Positions 22,301-37,300 of a stretch of 64,000 nucleotides of DNA are shown here, piece by piece. Each line of letters begins with the position of its first letter. The first letter of the stretch is position 1. This stretch comes from Enoplolaimus lenunculus (Eukaryota; Nematoda; Enoplea; Enoplida; Thoracostomopsidae). Under the pieces are notes generated by a model. That model saw only the letters and a program-made list of their open reading frames with translations, searched no databases and was not told the DNA's origin. A program made the translations under genes and the position numbers. The stretch lies in the NCBI GenBank assembly GCA_030248215.1, contig JASANG010003610.1:47436-111435 (forward strand), written 5' to 3'.

Positions 22301-25300
22301 TACGATGCTGTGCCCGGGATACCGCTGGTCCAACCTGGCAATGCTCCAAATTCGGCAAACGTTCTGGTGCCAGAAACGCCTAAAACAACAATTACTCACG
22401 CATTTACTATTAGAATTACTGGCAATATATTCGTTACAATAATAGTATGCGAACGTTTCTTACGTTACCAAAACAGTATTAAATTACCGAAATAAAAAAA
22501 TTTTTTAAGGTATTGATTTCTGGAAAACTTCACAAATTTCTGGGCTACAACGTTAAAAATACTTGTAGGTTTTCGAGAAATCTCCCACATTTGACAGGCG
22601 AGTTAACGAGTGACAAAGTTAAAAATTCGGAGACAGAAACACTATTCTTACAATATAAAACGTAGCCTTAGCCAAACACAATGTTACAACAAAGGTTACA
22701 TTTTTGCATTGTTAGGCTGCAACACCCGTAGCTTGTCTAGATCACTGTCAAGAGGTAATCTTAAACAGTAAACATAACTGGTCATCCTAGTCAAGCTCCA
22801 CCGGTTACCTCTGCGATTGCAGCATAAAACGAGCGAGCAACTCCGGATCCTTCACCGGGTTCATCTTTAAATTTAACTTTAACTTTGTGCGCTGCCAATG
22901 GTGCAACTCCGGATGCGGATGACGTCATCCCTGAGCGACGATGGTAGTATTGATTGAGTTGTTTAATCGTTTGTTGAATTAGCAAATGACGTTCACGGTC
23001 AACCTCAAAACAACACAAACGCTCATGGCACTGGCGATGATTTTATAAAGCCCTATTCACACGTGTAAGTGTTTGCTGCGAGAACTTGCAGCTGCAAATT
23101 GCTCGCAGAACTTGCATTTTTTCATCAGCCAATGAGAAGCGGCTGCAATAAATTCAGTGAACATGCATGGTTATTCACACATGTGAACTAAATTCCTAAC
23201 TATGATTTTTAATGAATTAATTGCAGCTGCAACTTTTTCGAATGGGATTCTGGACAAAACTTGCAAGTGCAAATTGCAGCTGCAAGTTTTCGCACCAAAA
23301 ACGTGTACGTGCGAACAGGGCTTAACTCGGGTATGAACATTTTTGTTATAATTTGGCTTCCAAAAATCAACAGTATACAAAACATAGGGAGGCAGCGGGG
23401 ACTGCTGCTGGCTTATAATATGCTGTTTTATTGCTAAAGTTGGATTACAAAACACGCTGGACGTAACTTTTACCTATAATTTATAATTATCGCGCAAACC
23501 CTCGCAGACTGAGTTTTAGCTAAATATTTGTTATAAATACTTTCGATATACTTGTTCGTAACCATTAAGATTCGTTAAATCCACTGTTTCGCGCATCTGC
23601 TCGAAAATTGTGAAATCACACTTATTGGTCAGCATAAAACGTGACCAAGTTGGACATCGCCTAAGAAACAAATCTACAACTAGCTCGCCATAGCCAACCA
23701 ATTTTTGATTATTTTACCCCGAATCACTGCTCATTTTTCTTCTGTCGCGCGATATAAGACTTACTTCAAGCGTAATATCTTTGCCAATATGAGATCGCAT
23801 AATGGACATTTCTTTGCGAAATCGTGATTCTTTGACAGGGAATTCGACCAAATGAATCAACGCAAAGCCAGGTTGAGTTCCGACATCACTCGCAAAAATA
23901 CGTCCTAGCGTCACAAAAGCAGTGGGCCAGCGGTATAACATCCGTGCATCTTGCCCGATCCAGCATCTGTAACAAGACCGATAGGTGCATTGCGGCCATT
24001 TTTGCACACCATGGAGTAGCCGATTATTTCGGTTACAAAGTTTAATATACAAATTAGGACAGTTTCAACAGAGCTCCACAACTCTCAATTTCATGCGAAA
24101 CATTTAAAAACACAAGAGAAGAGAAGCTATAGTTGTTACGCTGGCGTTTCTTAGGCTGCTGGCGAGTTTCGGGTGATGCAAACTACTACAGCTTATGGCG
24201 GAAAACCACGGGGAGACGCAAGGCAAAGGGTAAAATTAAATTTTTGTAGGTACGTTAATGATCATGTTTCTGTTAGTTGTGTTGTTGCTACTTACGTACG
24301 TATCTAGTATATAGGCCCATATCATGCAATGCATATAGCACCTATTGCCAGTTAGTAATAGGTTTTCAAACTAACGAACTGGTGCAATTACAGATCTCGA
24401 CATATGTACAGTAGCAGAGAAAATCGAAAGCAATAAATGAGCTAAATTTGAAACCTCACTATTCCCTGCTTCGAAAGTTACAATGCCTATCACCAACTGG
24501 TAATATGTGCTACACACATTTGAGAATACGAGCTATAGACGCAAAAAATTCTAATGCCCAGATATGCTACATGGCCATACAATTCAAGTGGTGTAAATTA
24601 TACTTTACAAATCTGAAACTTTGCTCACTATGTTTTGTGTTTTGTTTTTATGCGTGCAAGAAAACAAGGATGCGAAATAAACAAAGGTTAACGGGGGTCC
24701 GAACGGTGTAATCCGAATACAAGACCTCCACTAGGCAAAGCCCAGTAACGACTTTAAAAATTAAACTTCAATGTAACCAGTACCTGTTCATACCAGCAGG
24801 CATACCCAGCCCACTGATTCTACACGCTTCTTGTCCTGCAGTTGCCGTCTTTTCACTGATTGACGACAATTGTACGGGTCGTGACGTCGCAGATATAATA
24901 GAGGACAACTCAGTTGATCTTGCGCCAGCAGCAGATGTCAGCGCTCCAGCTGTCACTCCTGTGACCCCGGTACCACCAGGGACTGCAGACGCTCTATCTC
25001 CAACTGCGACGCTGCAAACTACAGCAGGTGATGTGTCCATTGGGATTGAGGCTGCGGTAACCGTACTCGAATGTACAATTACGGATCGTGGCCTAGTAGT
25101 AATGTCGGTGACATCTGACAAATTTGATGTCAAGAATACACTACGAGTTGTTGTTTTTGGTGTCCTTGACGTAACAGGCTGGCTTACACCTGTAACATAA
25201 ACAACCTGTAACATAAACAAAAAACTGGAATAGTGCCAGCCTAGTCGCTTGCCTAGAGTGATCGGGACATCTGGCGGTTCGCTAGTAGAGCTCACACAGA

Positions 25301-28300
25301 AGGACAAAACTCTGCCCATTTGAAATATAATTTCGATTAGAATTCCGTTTTAAAACGAGTTCCGATTACGACTGCACAACCAGTCGGAATCGAAATTTTG
25401 ACATTTTAATTTTATGCCCACTTATTGCGATATGTTGCACAAAAATTCTACATCATTTGTCTATTAAACTATTTTCGACGACTTAACATTGAATTGATTG
25501 CAATTTAGCTTTACAGAACAAAAATGACTGCCAATTTGTGCACGCGACGTTTTTGAGAATTGCCAGGGAACAGATACCCAAAATACATATAATTATACTT
25601 TATAGCAGTACAGTTACAAAATTTGTAGTTCCGACTATATAATTCAGTTCCGCTTTGCACCAGTCCAAAAAATTAGCGAAAAAATTAACTCTTCTGTTTT
25701 TGTGCCCTCTAGACCTACCCATCCCAGCTGAAGCTACGGTAACGTCCATCGGTTCAACATCATTGATGCCAGTTCTGATCGGTGACCAGTCGGTGCTCGC
25801 AGGGAATCCTGCACTGACTGCAGCTGATCCACAGGGCCCATCTTTCTGTCGTGACCCACTTGATGGTCGTAGCCCAGCGTTTCCGTCTTCGTCGATATCG
25901 ATTGGCGCGCGACGCAACACTACAACCGGAGACGACCTCGTCGTCGTCAAAGTAGGTCGCGACAGTAACTTTGTGACACTGTTGCTGACGCTCGTCTGAG
26001 CCCAAGGCATCAGGCTTGGCGTTCCGCGGAACCCTCCTGTAGCAGTAGGAACTGACTGGTCAGTCATATCAACGGTGGCGGCGATTGGCCGATGCCGAGT
26101 GCCTTTGACTTGTGCCGTACGCGTATCAAAAGGCCGCGACCATTCGCCTCGTGCCGAGTATCCCATTGCGAACGGATGTCTGATACCAAGACGGGTGTGT
26201 TCCTGAATATATTATGACGAGAAAATAACAATGCAGTGTTGTGGGTTAATGTAGACATAGTATTATTAGCGTGTCGTTGTGAACACTTCAATGAGATAAG
26301 CATGTGCGACGTTCGCAATCGGTAGAATGCAACAAGCTGTTAAAAACACGAAAGCGAGAATATACTATGTAATTTTAAAAAATTTCAATTTTCGTTAAAT
26401 CGTAAATTTCGCGTTTCGTTTAAACACGGAGTGGAATTCCACTACTCGCCATAGACTGGGCTACAAAATAGCAGGTTGCTGTTCTACTGGCTAAATCCGG
26501 GTATTAAAGCTCGCTTACTCTAATGTGTCCGTGCCATGAGCGCGACCTTGGTCTAAGCCCAAACAACCGATCTTTGGTTGCATTTGCATTAAGGATGTGT
26601 GGACGATCAGCGAGAGCTAAACTTTCATTCACAGGATACTCGAACGGGTCCAACGGATCAGGCAATCCAGGAAATGTCATTGAATTGGATCGCTAGAATT
26701 ATTATAACAAAATCAAGGGAAGAATACTAAAACACGCATAAGACACTGTGCACAGAAACTGGCTGCAACCAGAATCGTCGGTTTCGGCAAATTTAGCTAA
26801 ACGGTTGCGGTACCTGATTTAAGGTTTGTAAACCATATTTTCTGCAATTTACGGTGTCGATCATAATCTTTAGTTGACAACACAAAAAGTCCATTTACAT
26901 TTAAAACAAATTTTGTCATAAAACAGTTAACTGTTTAGACGAAAAGCGAATCGTTTGAGCGTTGTTTACGTACCTTAAAAAATGTGAGATCTTCTGTTAT
27001 ATGTGTCGAAGTCGTACTGAACTCATTGGATTTTGAATACTCTGACTGGCCAACCATAATATCGTCGTTTTCACCTCCATTCTAAATAGTAAACACTCAT
27101 GTAAACAAAAAATTAGGAAAATTTCACTTAACAGACTTCAGACATATTATAAACAAAACTCTTCGCAACAAAGCTACAATTTTCTTTAGCCAATACTTCT
27201 GGATTAGAAGGGTTTCCAGTTAAACTTTACCTGAACCTTTGACAATATTATTTCAATAAGTTTTTATTACGTTATTACGCGTAGCACTCGGGCTGCAACC
27301 GGAATTCCAATTCCAGTCGAAATTCCGATTCAAATCAAGTTCCAGGTACAATTGCAGGTATAATCGGAAATGGAACCATAATTATTCACCGTTTGTAACC
27401 TGTAGATAACATAAAATAAAAGACTCCGTATGTAAAAACATTGTATTCTGAAAATATCAAGTTTCGGTTCAGAGTCCGGTAAAATGCGTGTTCCGATTAC
27501 GACATACTTCAGTTCCGTTTTTGTTTGTCCAGCGTGTCAATTTCTACAGAACACCCAAAAATATTAGTTATCTACTTACCAATCGTGACGTTTGTTGAAA
27601 CGAATCTGTTGCCGCTGGCGTCATCGACCGCTGTCGTGATTGAATCTGAGGTGGTACAACGACGCTAGGGCCAACATCATAACTTTCCCCAGTTGCTCCG
27701 ACTAAACCAGATACAGGAGGATTAACGGCTAAATTTGACAATGTCACATCGATTTCAGACGAGGACGATGTCAAATTTCGGATTTGTCTTTGCCAAGTCG
27801 TGGTCGACAACGATGCTACAGGTATTTGTTGTTCTGCTACTGCCGATCCCGATAGGTCACTTCTATTTAATCCAGCGGCCAAGACAGTGTTCGTCCCAGA
27901 TCCTGTTGTCGCTAAGCGACGCCGATGCCAACTGGATGATGCCATTGCCGCCACCGCTGAACCTGTCACCGCACGACGGAAAATATCGCCAAAACTGCTA
28001 CTGCTGTTGTGGCTAGAAGTTGTTGTTGTAACACCTATCCTACCAGACAGAATTGGAGTCAAGCTGCTGACCGATTCTAGTTGTTCTTGTTGTTGTACAA
28101 CCGGCAAACGACGCTGAGGGTAACGAAGGCTAGACCCATCCATAGTGGCGGTCGTGTTGTCACCGATGGAGTCTTCGATAAGGCTCCTGTCGCATTCGGC
28201 CAAATCGACATCATCACTAAAGTCTGACGCTGATGCCTGAAATCATATTAATGGTAAACCAGGATGCAAATCCGCCGCTGATCACGTATGGAATTTCTAC

Positions 28301-31300
28301 TAAATACTTCGAGTCAACTGTCGTACAATTTGCTCTTATATAGTGTTTCCACACAGAGTATAATAGCGTATAGTATAAGCAACTTAACCCGAACTGCGTA
28401 CGCGATATTATACATACGGCCACAAAACGAGTGAACGCTTTGGAGTCCAGTGTCAAGATCCTACAGCAGAGTGGTGATGGTAACCCACCCATGCATTCCG
28501 AAATTTGAACCACCGGTCCGTATTCTCTAATGTATGTATCACAAGCACCAATCGCTATCGATTTCGAAACAGTTAATAACAAGGTTTGAAATTCAGGACA
28601 ACATTCGTATTCGATTCATCATACATCTGTGTCAATATTGAAATCAGCAATGCATCAGTTCGTCAGTTTGAAAACGTATCAATACTATATGCATTTTAGA
28701 ATATGACCCCTAGTTTAAAACTAAATCTCACTTATTCTCAACTCTTGATTGCCACTTACCACAGGTGCTTCTTTAACAAAATACAACAGTGCATCTGCGG
28801 CATACGCGACATGTTTCAGTGTTGAGACGTCAATTACTGGAGCGTCATCCGCGTGCTCAGAAGAATGACATCGAAGCAAGGACATAACGTACGTCAAAAA
28901 GTCACGACGAGCAGAGATACTGCCTGTAGCGCTGGTGTTTGCATCCGAGTTGCCACCGCCATGAATGCTGTTAGCTGTAGCAATTGCGGATGCAGAACGA
29001 CTACTTTCAAATTCCATTGAGCCACCTCCACCTGCTATAAGAGATAGAAATAAAAACACTTGTTACAAAACACACATACACGCTTATGTACATAATATCT
29101 AACAAATTGTCTGCCTTGTTCAACCCATATGCGTTTTGCTGAATCGCGCAGAACTTTGAGGACACGAATCGAGATGCTGCAATCGCTTTACACTGCTATC
29201 TAGAAGCATTTATCACTAGTTGAGTTATCGGGTGGCCAGTAGCCTAGGGTGTATGATAAATCGTACCCGAAAACACAAATTTACGGTTTACAAATATATG
29301 GCAAAATACAAAACAAAGTGGTTTCAAGATTTGTAACGCAAATCTCAAAGCATAAACAGCTGTTTAGAACACTCTGATTGCTGAACGAGTAGATGGCGTG
29401 TAAACTAAAGTTTGAAAACGTATACACAATGCATCACCGATATGAGTCACCTAACAATCCATTACCGATATGAGTCACCTACCGGAAAATACAATTCGTC
29501 CAGCAAAACGGCGTCGTGGATCGCCGCCAACGGCAAAAGTCGCCGGTCCGGCGTTCGAATTGCTGCTACCGACAACGGGCGTCTCATTTCCACTACTGCT
29601 TGAGTTAGCACCGCCAGAACTGGAACCAAACCCTCCTGCTGTGTCGTTCCCAACTAAAGATCCATTACCAACCAAAAGTCTACCCAAATGACTGCCTGGA
29701 AGCAATCGACCAGCACCGCCACCAGCGGCTGACCTTGTATGTCCCAAACTATTAGCGTCGAAGACGTTTACAGAGCGACCATTCCTTCCATTGGAACCAT
29801 CTGGCGCAAGAGACGACTTTGACAGCACAGCAGTGAACTTTAGCTTTGCTTCTAAACTGTCTAGGACTGCAAACAGCCAATCCCACGTACTTTGAAGTCG
29901 ACCATCAACAAACGTCTGAAAAAATGAAAACCAGGGATAGGCGGTCTCGGTGTCGCTTTTCTTGAGCCTCGGTAGTTGGCAAATCGAGACCAAAGTGGTA
30001 AAAAGCGATAAACAATTGCTATTAGCTGAGCTTGTTTGAGTTGAAGAAAGGACGTAGGAATGTTTTCCTCCTGTTTTGGACTAAGTATACGCGTGAACCA
30101 TTAAAAATTGGGTACTTGTTTACTTCCCTCAACACTATGACTTTTGATAGCAGTATTAAGTTCCCCCAAAGCGATTATTTTACTACATTACGACGCACGT
30201 GAAAGTACACAAAAGAGTTCATTACCAAGTGATGTGTTCGTGGAGAAAAACGTAACTCCGAATAAAGATCGGAGTTTTGCGAAGCGTTTTATTTTTCGTG
30301 CTCGAAAGGTGGATGTCCGTCTGCCTGTGCGTCCGAAAAGAATCTCAGGAACCGCTAAACCAATTTTGATAATAACGTATATCGTAGCTCAGGTCCAGCC
30401 AATGCCCCGGTAAAAATACTGGCCACAGGGCAGCTCTATTTTAAGGCTAAATACTCAATCAGATACAAAATCTCGAGTTCAGGCTTGAACTGTGGAGAGG
30501 GTAAGTGGAGTTTGCACTTGTTTACAAGACGTATCACCAACTGGTGATAGGCGCTACATACATTTTAGAATCCGGGCAAATGGCTTAACCATACATACCT
30601 GTAGCTGTGCTGCCTCTTGTCGCGTTACTGTCAACACTCGTGGCAGCATCGGTGCATCCCGTCGATACTTATACGCCAAACGAAGCAAATGAACAATCTC
30701 GCGAACAAGAATCCCAAACGTTCGTGATAGCAGACTTGCAGTTTGAAGCATTGACGATGATAGCAAGGACGCTGTTGCGGCATTACCAGTCTGGTGATCT
30801 CCACCGCCTGAACCGCCACCGCTTGCTGTAGTCTGATGGCGTCCATCGCCGTTTCCAGCGCCGCTCGCAGCCGGTCCTCCACTGTTGGTCGATGCTGAGA
30901 CTGCACCACTGCCACTTCCAGACGATGTTCCAGGTCCATTTCCGCTAGATCCGCCGCCAACAGATAAACCTCCGTTGCGATCCAAACCCGAATGATGATG
31001 CGACCGACTACGCCGAAGTGAAGTCGAATCCATTAAAATAAAACTGTTCCCTGTAAACAGTGACTAGACACAATACTATATGTATGCACAGTGTATCTTA
31101 TGACACGATTTTAAACTTGATATACTTTTCAAAGATAAATATTCGGCCACTAATGTTACCGGAGCCGGATGTCGATCTTTGACAGAAGCTGGATATTCAA
31201 TCCCACTGTAATTCGAACATCTTGTATAATACCTTAACCAAACACGACAGATAAATAAATATATACCACATTTACGGGAAAATTCAAACCTAAACACTGA

Positions 31301-34300
31301 TTCTATTATGGGCAATATAGGCATTTTGAAATAGTATACTAACGTCGCCAGTTTTATAGAATTGCATCCGGTTTCGGGTATTACGGATAGGTACGCCAAA
31401 AATTCCCAGGTTTGAGTTTTCGTTATAAAAATTGTGGGTTCGGGTAATTACTTTTAAATGTTGCAATGCAACTCGTGTCTTACCTCGATGATGAATCCGA
31501 TGATGCGACGGCTGTTGACGGACATGAAACGCTGGCGGTGAGCCCTGATGGGGCGGCCCAGAAGCAATTGTCGGTGAGTCATTGCCGCTTCCAGCTATTG
31601 TAGCGCCGCTGGCACTGCTCAATCCGGCGATGTTGCGTAGATTGTTGTCCCCCGACGATCGACCCGCATCACTGCGTGTGGACACCTCGACACCAGCTGT
31701 ATCGTTTGTAGTCACCGTCGAGCGTCTTGATGACCCGATGTCGCTGCTGCCACTGACAGCAACATCCGAGTCGGAATTATCAGAATCGTCGTCATCATCG
31801 TCATCATCATCGTCATCGTCGTCGTCTTCTCGTCCTTCGCCTCTGCTGCCATCTCCCATCATACCTCTACTCAAAGAACCGCCAACGCCAACACCAGCAC
31901 TAGCCATATCATCGTCAAGATCAAGCGCCCCGTCACTGCGTTCACTTTCATCACCACCACCGCCTCCTGTTGAGCCATCCTGAAACTTTATATATGCATA
32001 CAAAAATCAGATTGCAACGGAAGTACAATACACGAATATGCTTAGACAAAATTGCCAAGTCGCACCATTATCTAACCATTGGCATGGCACACGGCGGAAT
32101 TAGATTATATCGGAATTGGAATCGGAAGGGGAATAGCAAATTTATACCGGAATCGGAAACGAAACTACAAATTAGCTACTATACGGATAATTTGTATTAA
32201 TAAATATAAATATTGATTTAGAGAGTGTGTTGGCAACAATTTTGAAAAACGTCGCATCAACAAATTGGTGATGATTTTTTGGTTTTATAAAGTTAAACTG
32301 TCATCAATTACTGTTCTTTTCAAAACAAAACGGTAGTTTTGTGTTTGTACTCATTTTGAATCGTATTTCGGTTGCATTCTGACCATTGTGATTTCAAGAC
32401 ATAAATTTCATTATAAACATAGAATAATCAAAGTAAGCCGAATATCATGGTCGCTTTCAAATTACTTTCACAATCAATTACCTGGTCCGAATAATACGCG
32501 CCTTCTGACGTCTCCCCAGTTTCGTCACGAAATCGTCGTCGACGAGGCTCGTCATCATCATCGTCGTCGTCATCATCATCGTCATCGATCGTATCGCTGC
32601 CAGCGTTACGCCGTCGCCGGCGTATTCCACCAATGACGTCATCATCGTTCCGCCCATGTCGTCGCCGAATACGTCGTCGTCGTCGCACGCTACCACCACC
32701 ACCAATATTGTTGACGTCTTTAATGACGTCATCGTCATCATCATCATCATCATCAAAATTACCCCTTACATCGTTATCGCTATCAACATTATTCGCAACA
32801 TAACTTTCGCTGACGCCAAAGTTTTGTTTGGTCGGAAGAGGCTGAGGCCGGCGTTCATCGATGTCGCCATCGCTGGCATTTGGTTGATTCCTATTTGATA
32901 TTGACGATGTTGTTAATCGTGCAAAAAATATGTTATTGTTGTTGCCACTGTTTCTGGTACTATTGTCACCATAGCCTTCGTCATCGTCGTTGTTGTTATT
33001 GTTACTGCCACTCGGATGCCGTCGCCGCCGACGACGGCGACTTTCTTCACCAGCAGCTACAGCTGTTGCAACATCGTCAACATCCATTGCCAAATCACTA
33101 CTAGTACTTCGATGACGCGTTAGATGTTCGTCCAAGCGACTACTGAAATACTTTCAATGCACAATCACGTATTTGTTTTCTAATTAGTCAACAGATTGTC
33201 AGTGTATGTCAGAATTTTGAAATACCATCATTCATAATCACACTAAACGCATGACCCCTATAACGACGTCTCTACATTTTTATTTTCTGCTTCACTCGAA
33301 CGGTGCTGCTATGCATGTAGCTGCGGCGACGTCCGTCAGCGTCTGTGGCCATCCTTTACTGCACGACGGAGCGAGATAAAATTTAAAGATTATAAAACCA
33401 TATCATTGCCCTCACACCCAGTTTTCCGACTTACATATCACCATCATCGTCAACTGCGATCGGTGGAACAGGTCTTTGCGTGGCGGTTGCCGCCATTGAT
33501 AGCCCTGCTGTAGCCAGCGGCGAAGTCGCGGAAATTAATTCGAGCCGTCGCGACTGCGATGCTGACGTCACAGCCGTCGACAGTGTTATTTCTTGCGCGA
33601 CCGATGACGTCATTTCAGCACGACCAGCAAACACCGCAGCCGATGACGTCACCGCCATTACACCGGAAGCACATGCAGAATCAGACGATTCGGTTGAAGA
33701 TTCTGTAACGACTGCATACGAGTGAAACGGTGCCATTGTTGCCGCGGACGCCTCGGATAGTATTGATCCAGTAACCGTGGATTCAGGCAACAGCTGTTGT
33801 GAAGAAGACGAAGTGACCGTATCGGTAACGTTATTATAATTACTATTACTGCTGTTGCTACCACCACTGCCGCGGCATGTGCTACTCAGCAACGATGACG
33901 ACAGTGATGAAGCAAACATAGGGATTGACCTCGGTTCCGTCGATGCCCCTAACAACGAAACATTTCGTTCTGTAGTTGCGGTGGTGGTCGTCGACAATGA
34001 CTCTGATGATATTGGCGGCGGCAGCGGAGGTGGCAATGGTGGAGGTGGTACTGGTACTGCTACGTAACCGCTATGATCTTCAGGCAACACACGAAGTTGC
34101 TGTCGGCTATTAGCGAATTCAGTTTCACCAGTGCTCGCGGCGGTGTCAGTCATCACCGTCGCTGATCCCACCAGCATTGTCTGTACTTCACCCCCGGCAA
34201 CATCGTCGTCGTCATCATCATTTCCTAGTGCATCACTGTCGTCGCTTGCTGGTTGAAAAGAAAACACAATGATGTTTTGTAATAAATGCCGAAATTTCAT

Positions 34301-37300
34301 GAATGTCTGCCGAGGAATTTTGAAAACACTTGTATCTCATGTCTTTTTGATACATATCGGCGTATACCGGAAAAATGTTTTGCTATGACATGCAAGTTTA
34401 TTGACTATTTAGACGTGCAGCTCCAACAATAAAAAATTCTAAACATTTGAACAAACAATAATAAAGTTACTATATTTTACGTTGCTTATCTTCCGATTAA
34501 GTAAGGGTAGTCAAACTTCAAATTAACTACATTTTCATACCGGCATCATCTCGACGCGTCAGCTGCTGCCTTGACTCGCCACCGTCCAAATTCGGTGAGC
34601 AACTTCTTGCTCTGGTCAATCCTAAATCATCAACATTGGCGTTAGTAGACCGCCCTCGATTCACGTCACTGCCTTGCGACGCGTTAGCACTACCCATTGT
34701 TCCATCACCAAGTCTACCATCGCTGCCAGAGGACGTAGAAGACACTTGTCCAGCATTTCTTCCATTTCTACCACTATCCAGCTCCGGCTGTCCTGGCGAT
34801 GTTTCTGATGGTTGTTCGCCAGCTGTCATATTACTTCTCGGCAGCACTTGTTGCTGTTGTTGTTGCGTTGTTGCGTGTGACACGTTACCACTTTGCTGCC
34901 ACGTCACTTTCTCATCGCCAAACGTTGCCAAATCAAACACTCCAGGAGCAATTGCAACCGGATCAGATGTGAATACCTGTTCTGCGATCTGAATTCAAAA
35001 CAAAACGCATCTCTGTGTTGCGTACTGTTCCAATGTAGCGGTGGTTATTTTTAAACCATACAAATGTACAGTACTCCAAGGCATAGGGCATTATTAAACG
35101 TAAGTTAACTTTCGTATAGGGAAGTGCCGATACCAAAATTTTTGCCGATGCCGATTCTTATTTTAAAATTTTGCCATTGCCGAACCAATGCCGACTGCAA
35201 TCTTAGTACACCATGCTTGAGATAACAGTTTTCCAGACCAGACACAACGATATGCGCCCAGAAACGAAATTGATAGCATTCCAGCTGACTGTTATGTGCA
35301 AAAAGTATTGCCAAAGAATCGGCATTTTTTTGCAGTGCTGATGCCGATACTAGCGAAAAGTGCCGATTATTACCGATGCCGCTGCCGATTAATTTTTACA
35401 TCACTACTTTCGTAATCGTTTTCGTTTCATTCTTACACAATGAACCAATGTAATAAACAAGCAAAACTAGGATTATGAGAAGTTTCGTCCCACCGCCTTA
35501 TGTTTATGGCGATGCTTAGGCTGCTAATTTTCGGCTCCAGCGCACTTCCGTCACATTGAAGGTTAGTAGTTGTGCAAAGATTTAGGAAAGCCGTTTCCAA
35601 GACTAAGCCTTAACCATAACTGTTTGGAAAAGTGTACAAGAGCTCAGAATTAGCGAAACAAATATACACTTCAAAAAAGACGTACTTACATCATAATTTG
35701 ACGAAACAAGATTAAACGTCGGCGTTGGCCGAAGCACACCAAGACGCAACGGAGCCATGAGTGCGTCACAGGCTTCCGAAATTTCGCGCAACGATAAACT
35801 CAACAAACACTTAAATACGCGACAACATTTAAGTATTGAAGAGTTGATACTGAAAATAATAACATACACAATCGTTAATTTAATAATCCAATTCAAAATC
35901 GCAAAATTCACAATGGTGAAATATATAGTGCTACTGCACATTTTGAGCAACCCGTTTTCAACAGGTAAACGCTGAAAAATCATACGAGCATCGAGACAGA
36001 AACCAAATTATTGCACAGGGCGCCATATACTTACCCTTTAAGTGCAACAGGCCCTAAATATACACGGCACCACGCAAATACCTCAAAAAATTTCATTGAC
36101 AGCTTATTTTTTTAAACATACTAAACATATGAAGTTAATCGTCGTACGTTTTACGTTTCGCAGTCGCTGGGGATACAGTCGCAACAAGCGCAACATAAAC
36201 ACGAACAACAGATCGCACAAATCGCCCGGCAACACGTTCTGCATCTTCGGTGTCACGACTCGATGACGTCATTTCGCGTATAAGCGTTGTAATCAACGTT
36301 TCAAGCATCTAATAGTAAATTATGATATAATTTCATTTAAACATTTTACGACCCTTTTTGGAGCGGCGGGACATGTATTAGTATTATAAAGTAGAAAAAT
36401 TTCAAACACAGCATACCCACCCACTGTGTATTATAAATACAAATTAGTATTGTGAAGGACATAATAAGAACAGGTCTTGGGGCCGGCCCGAGTCAAGTGT
36501 CCAACATGTTGTGCACTGGTGCACGGCTGTAAAATATGACAGAATAATAAAAAACGGTTCGACTTCGCGACTGCTTTGAAACAAATATTTATATAAAATA
36601 AGCAACAACGTCGGTCGTTGATTTTGCACAAATAAAATCGGCCCATAACGGATTAATTATTTTTGTTGCGAAAACCTGGACACGGAATTTTTCGAAGAAA
36701 TACAAATATACGTACTTCTTGCGAACATTTGACTATGAGACAATGCGTAAAGCGATCAAGATATGTTGCGTTTTCTTGTGCTGCTAAAATCGCTTGGTCC
36801 TCGTACAAATGTTTCGTTCTGAAACAAATACATTACCACATTATAAAACCAGCATTTCAATTATCACTAATAACCTGCATTTTTTTAAACGAGTGGATAT
36901 CAACAAGCTGACATTTTTAAGCCCAATCGATGTGTGGCATCTAACACCAGTTGACCATAACAGTGGCGCTCCGGACGTTCTCAAAAGTATACCGCCACCC
37001 TTAATCTCGTTAGATATCAAAATGTTATTAAATACTGCGCATTTTCCGTAATGAGCGCTTCAGTAACATAACATTTGATAACCAATTACGCAAGTAATGG
37101 TCATTTGAGAATACAGTGTCTGAGTACTTGAGTTTGTCTCTGGCATCACAAATAACAAAACTTCGAACTGCATTCCAGTCGTTCAACAATCGCTCAAAAG
37201 CTTTTCGTCCAAATCGAGGCGGCTCCAAATCGTGTTCGGGCATATCAAACTCTAAAATGAGACGCAATATTGTTCATTTTTCGCCATTAGAACTTCCAAA

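Noticed and set aside
19040-34992. Long plus-strand frames opposite UBR5 exons (for example 31582-31983, 33480-33725, 34636-34992)
   Set aside because: They are antisense shadows of low-complexity exons and lack conserved motifs, while the minus strand carries the UBR5 blocks in phase.
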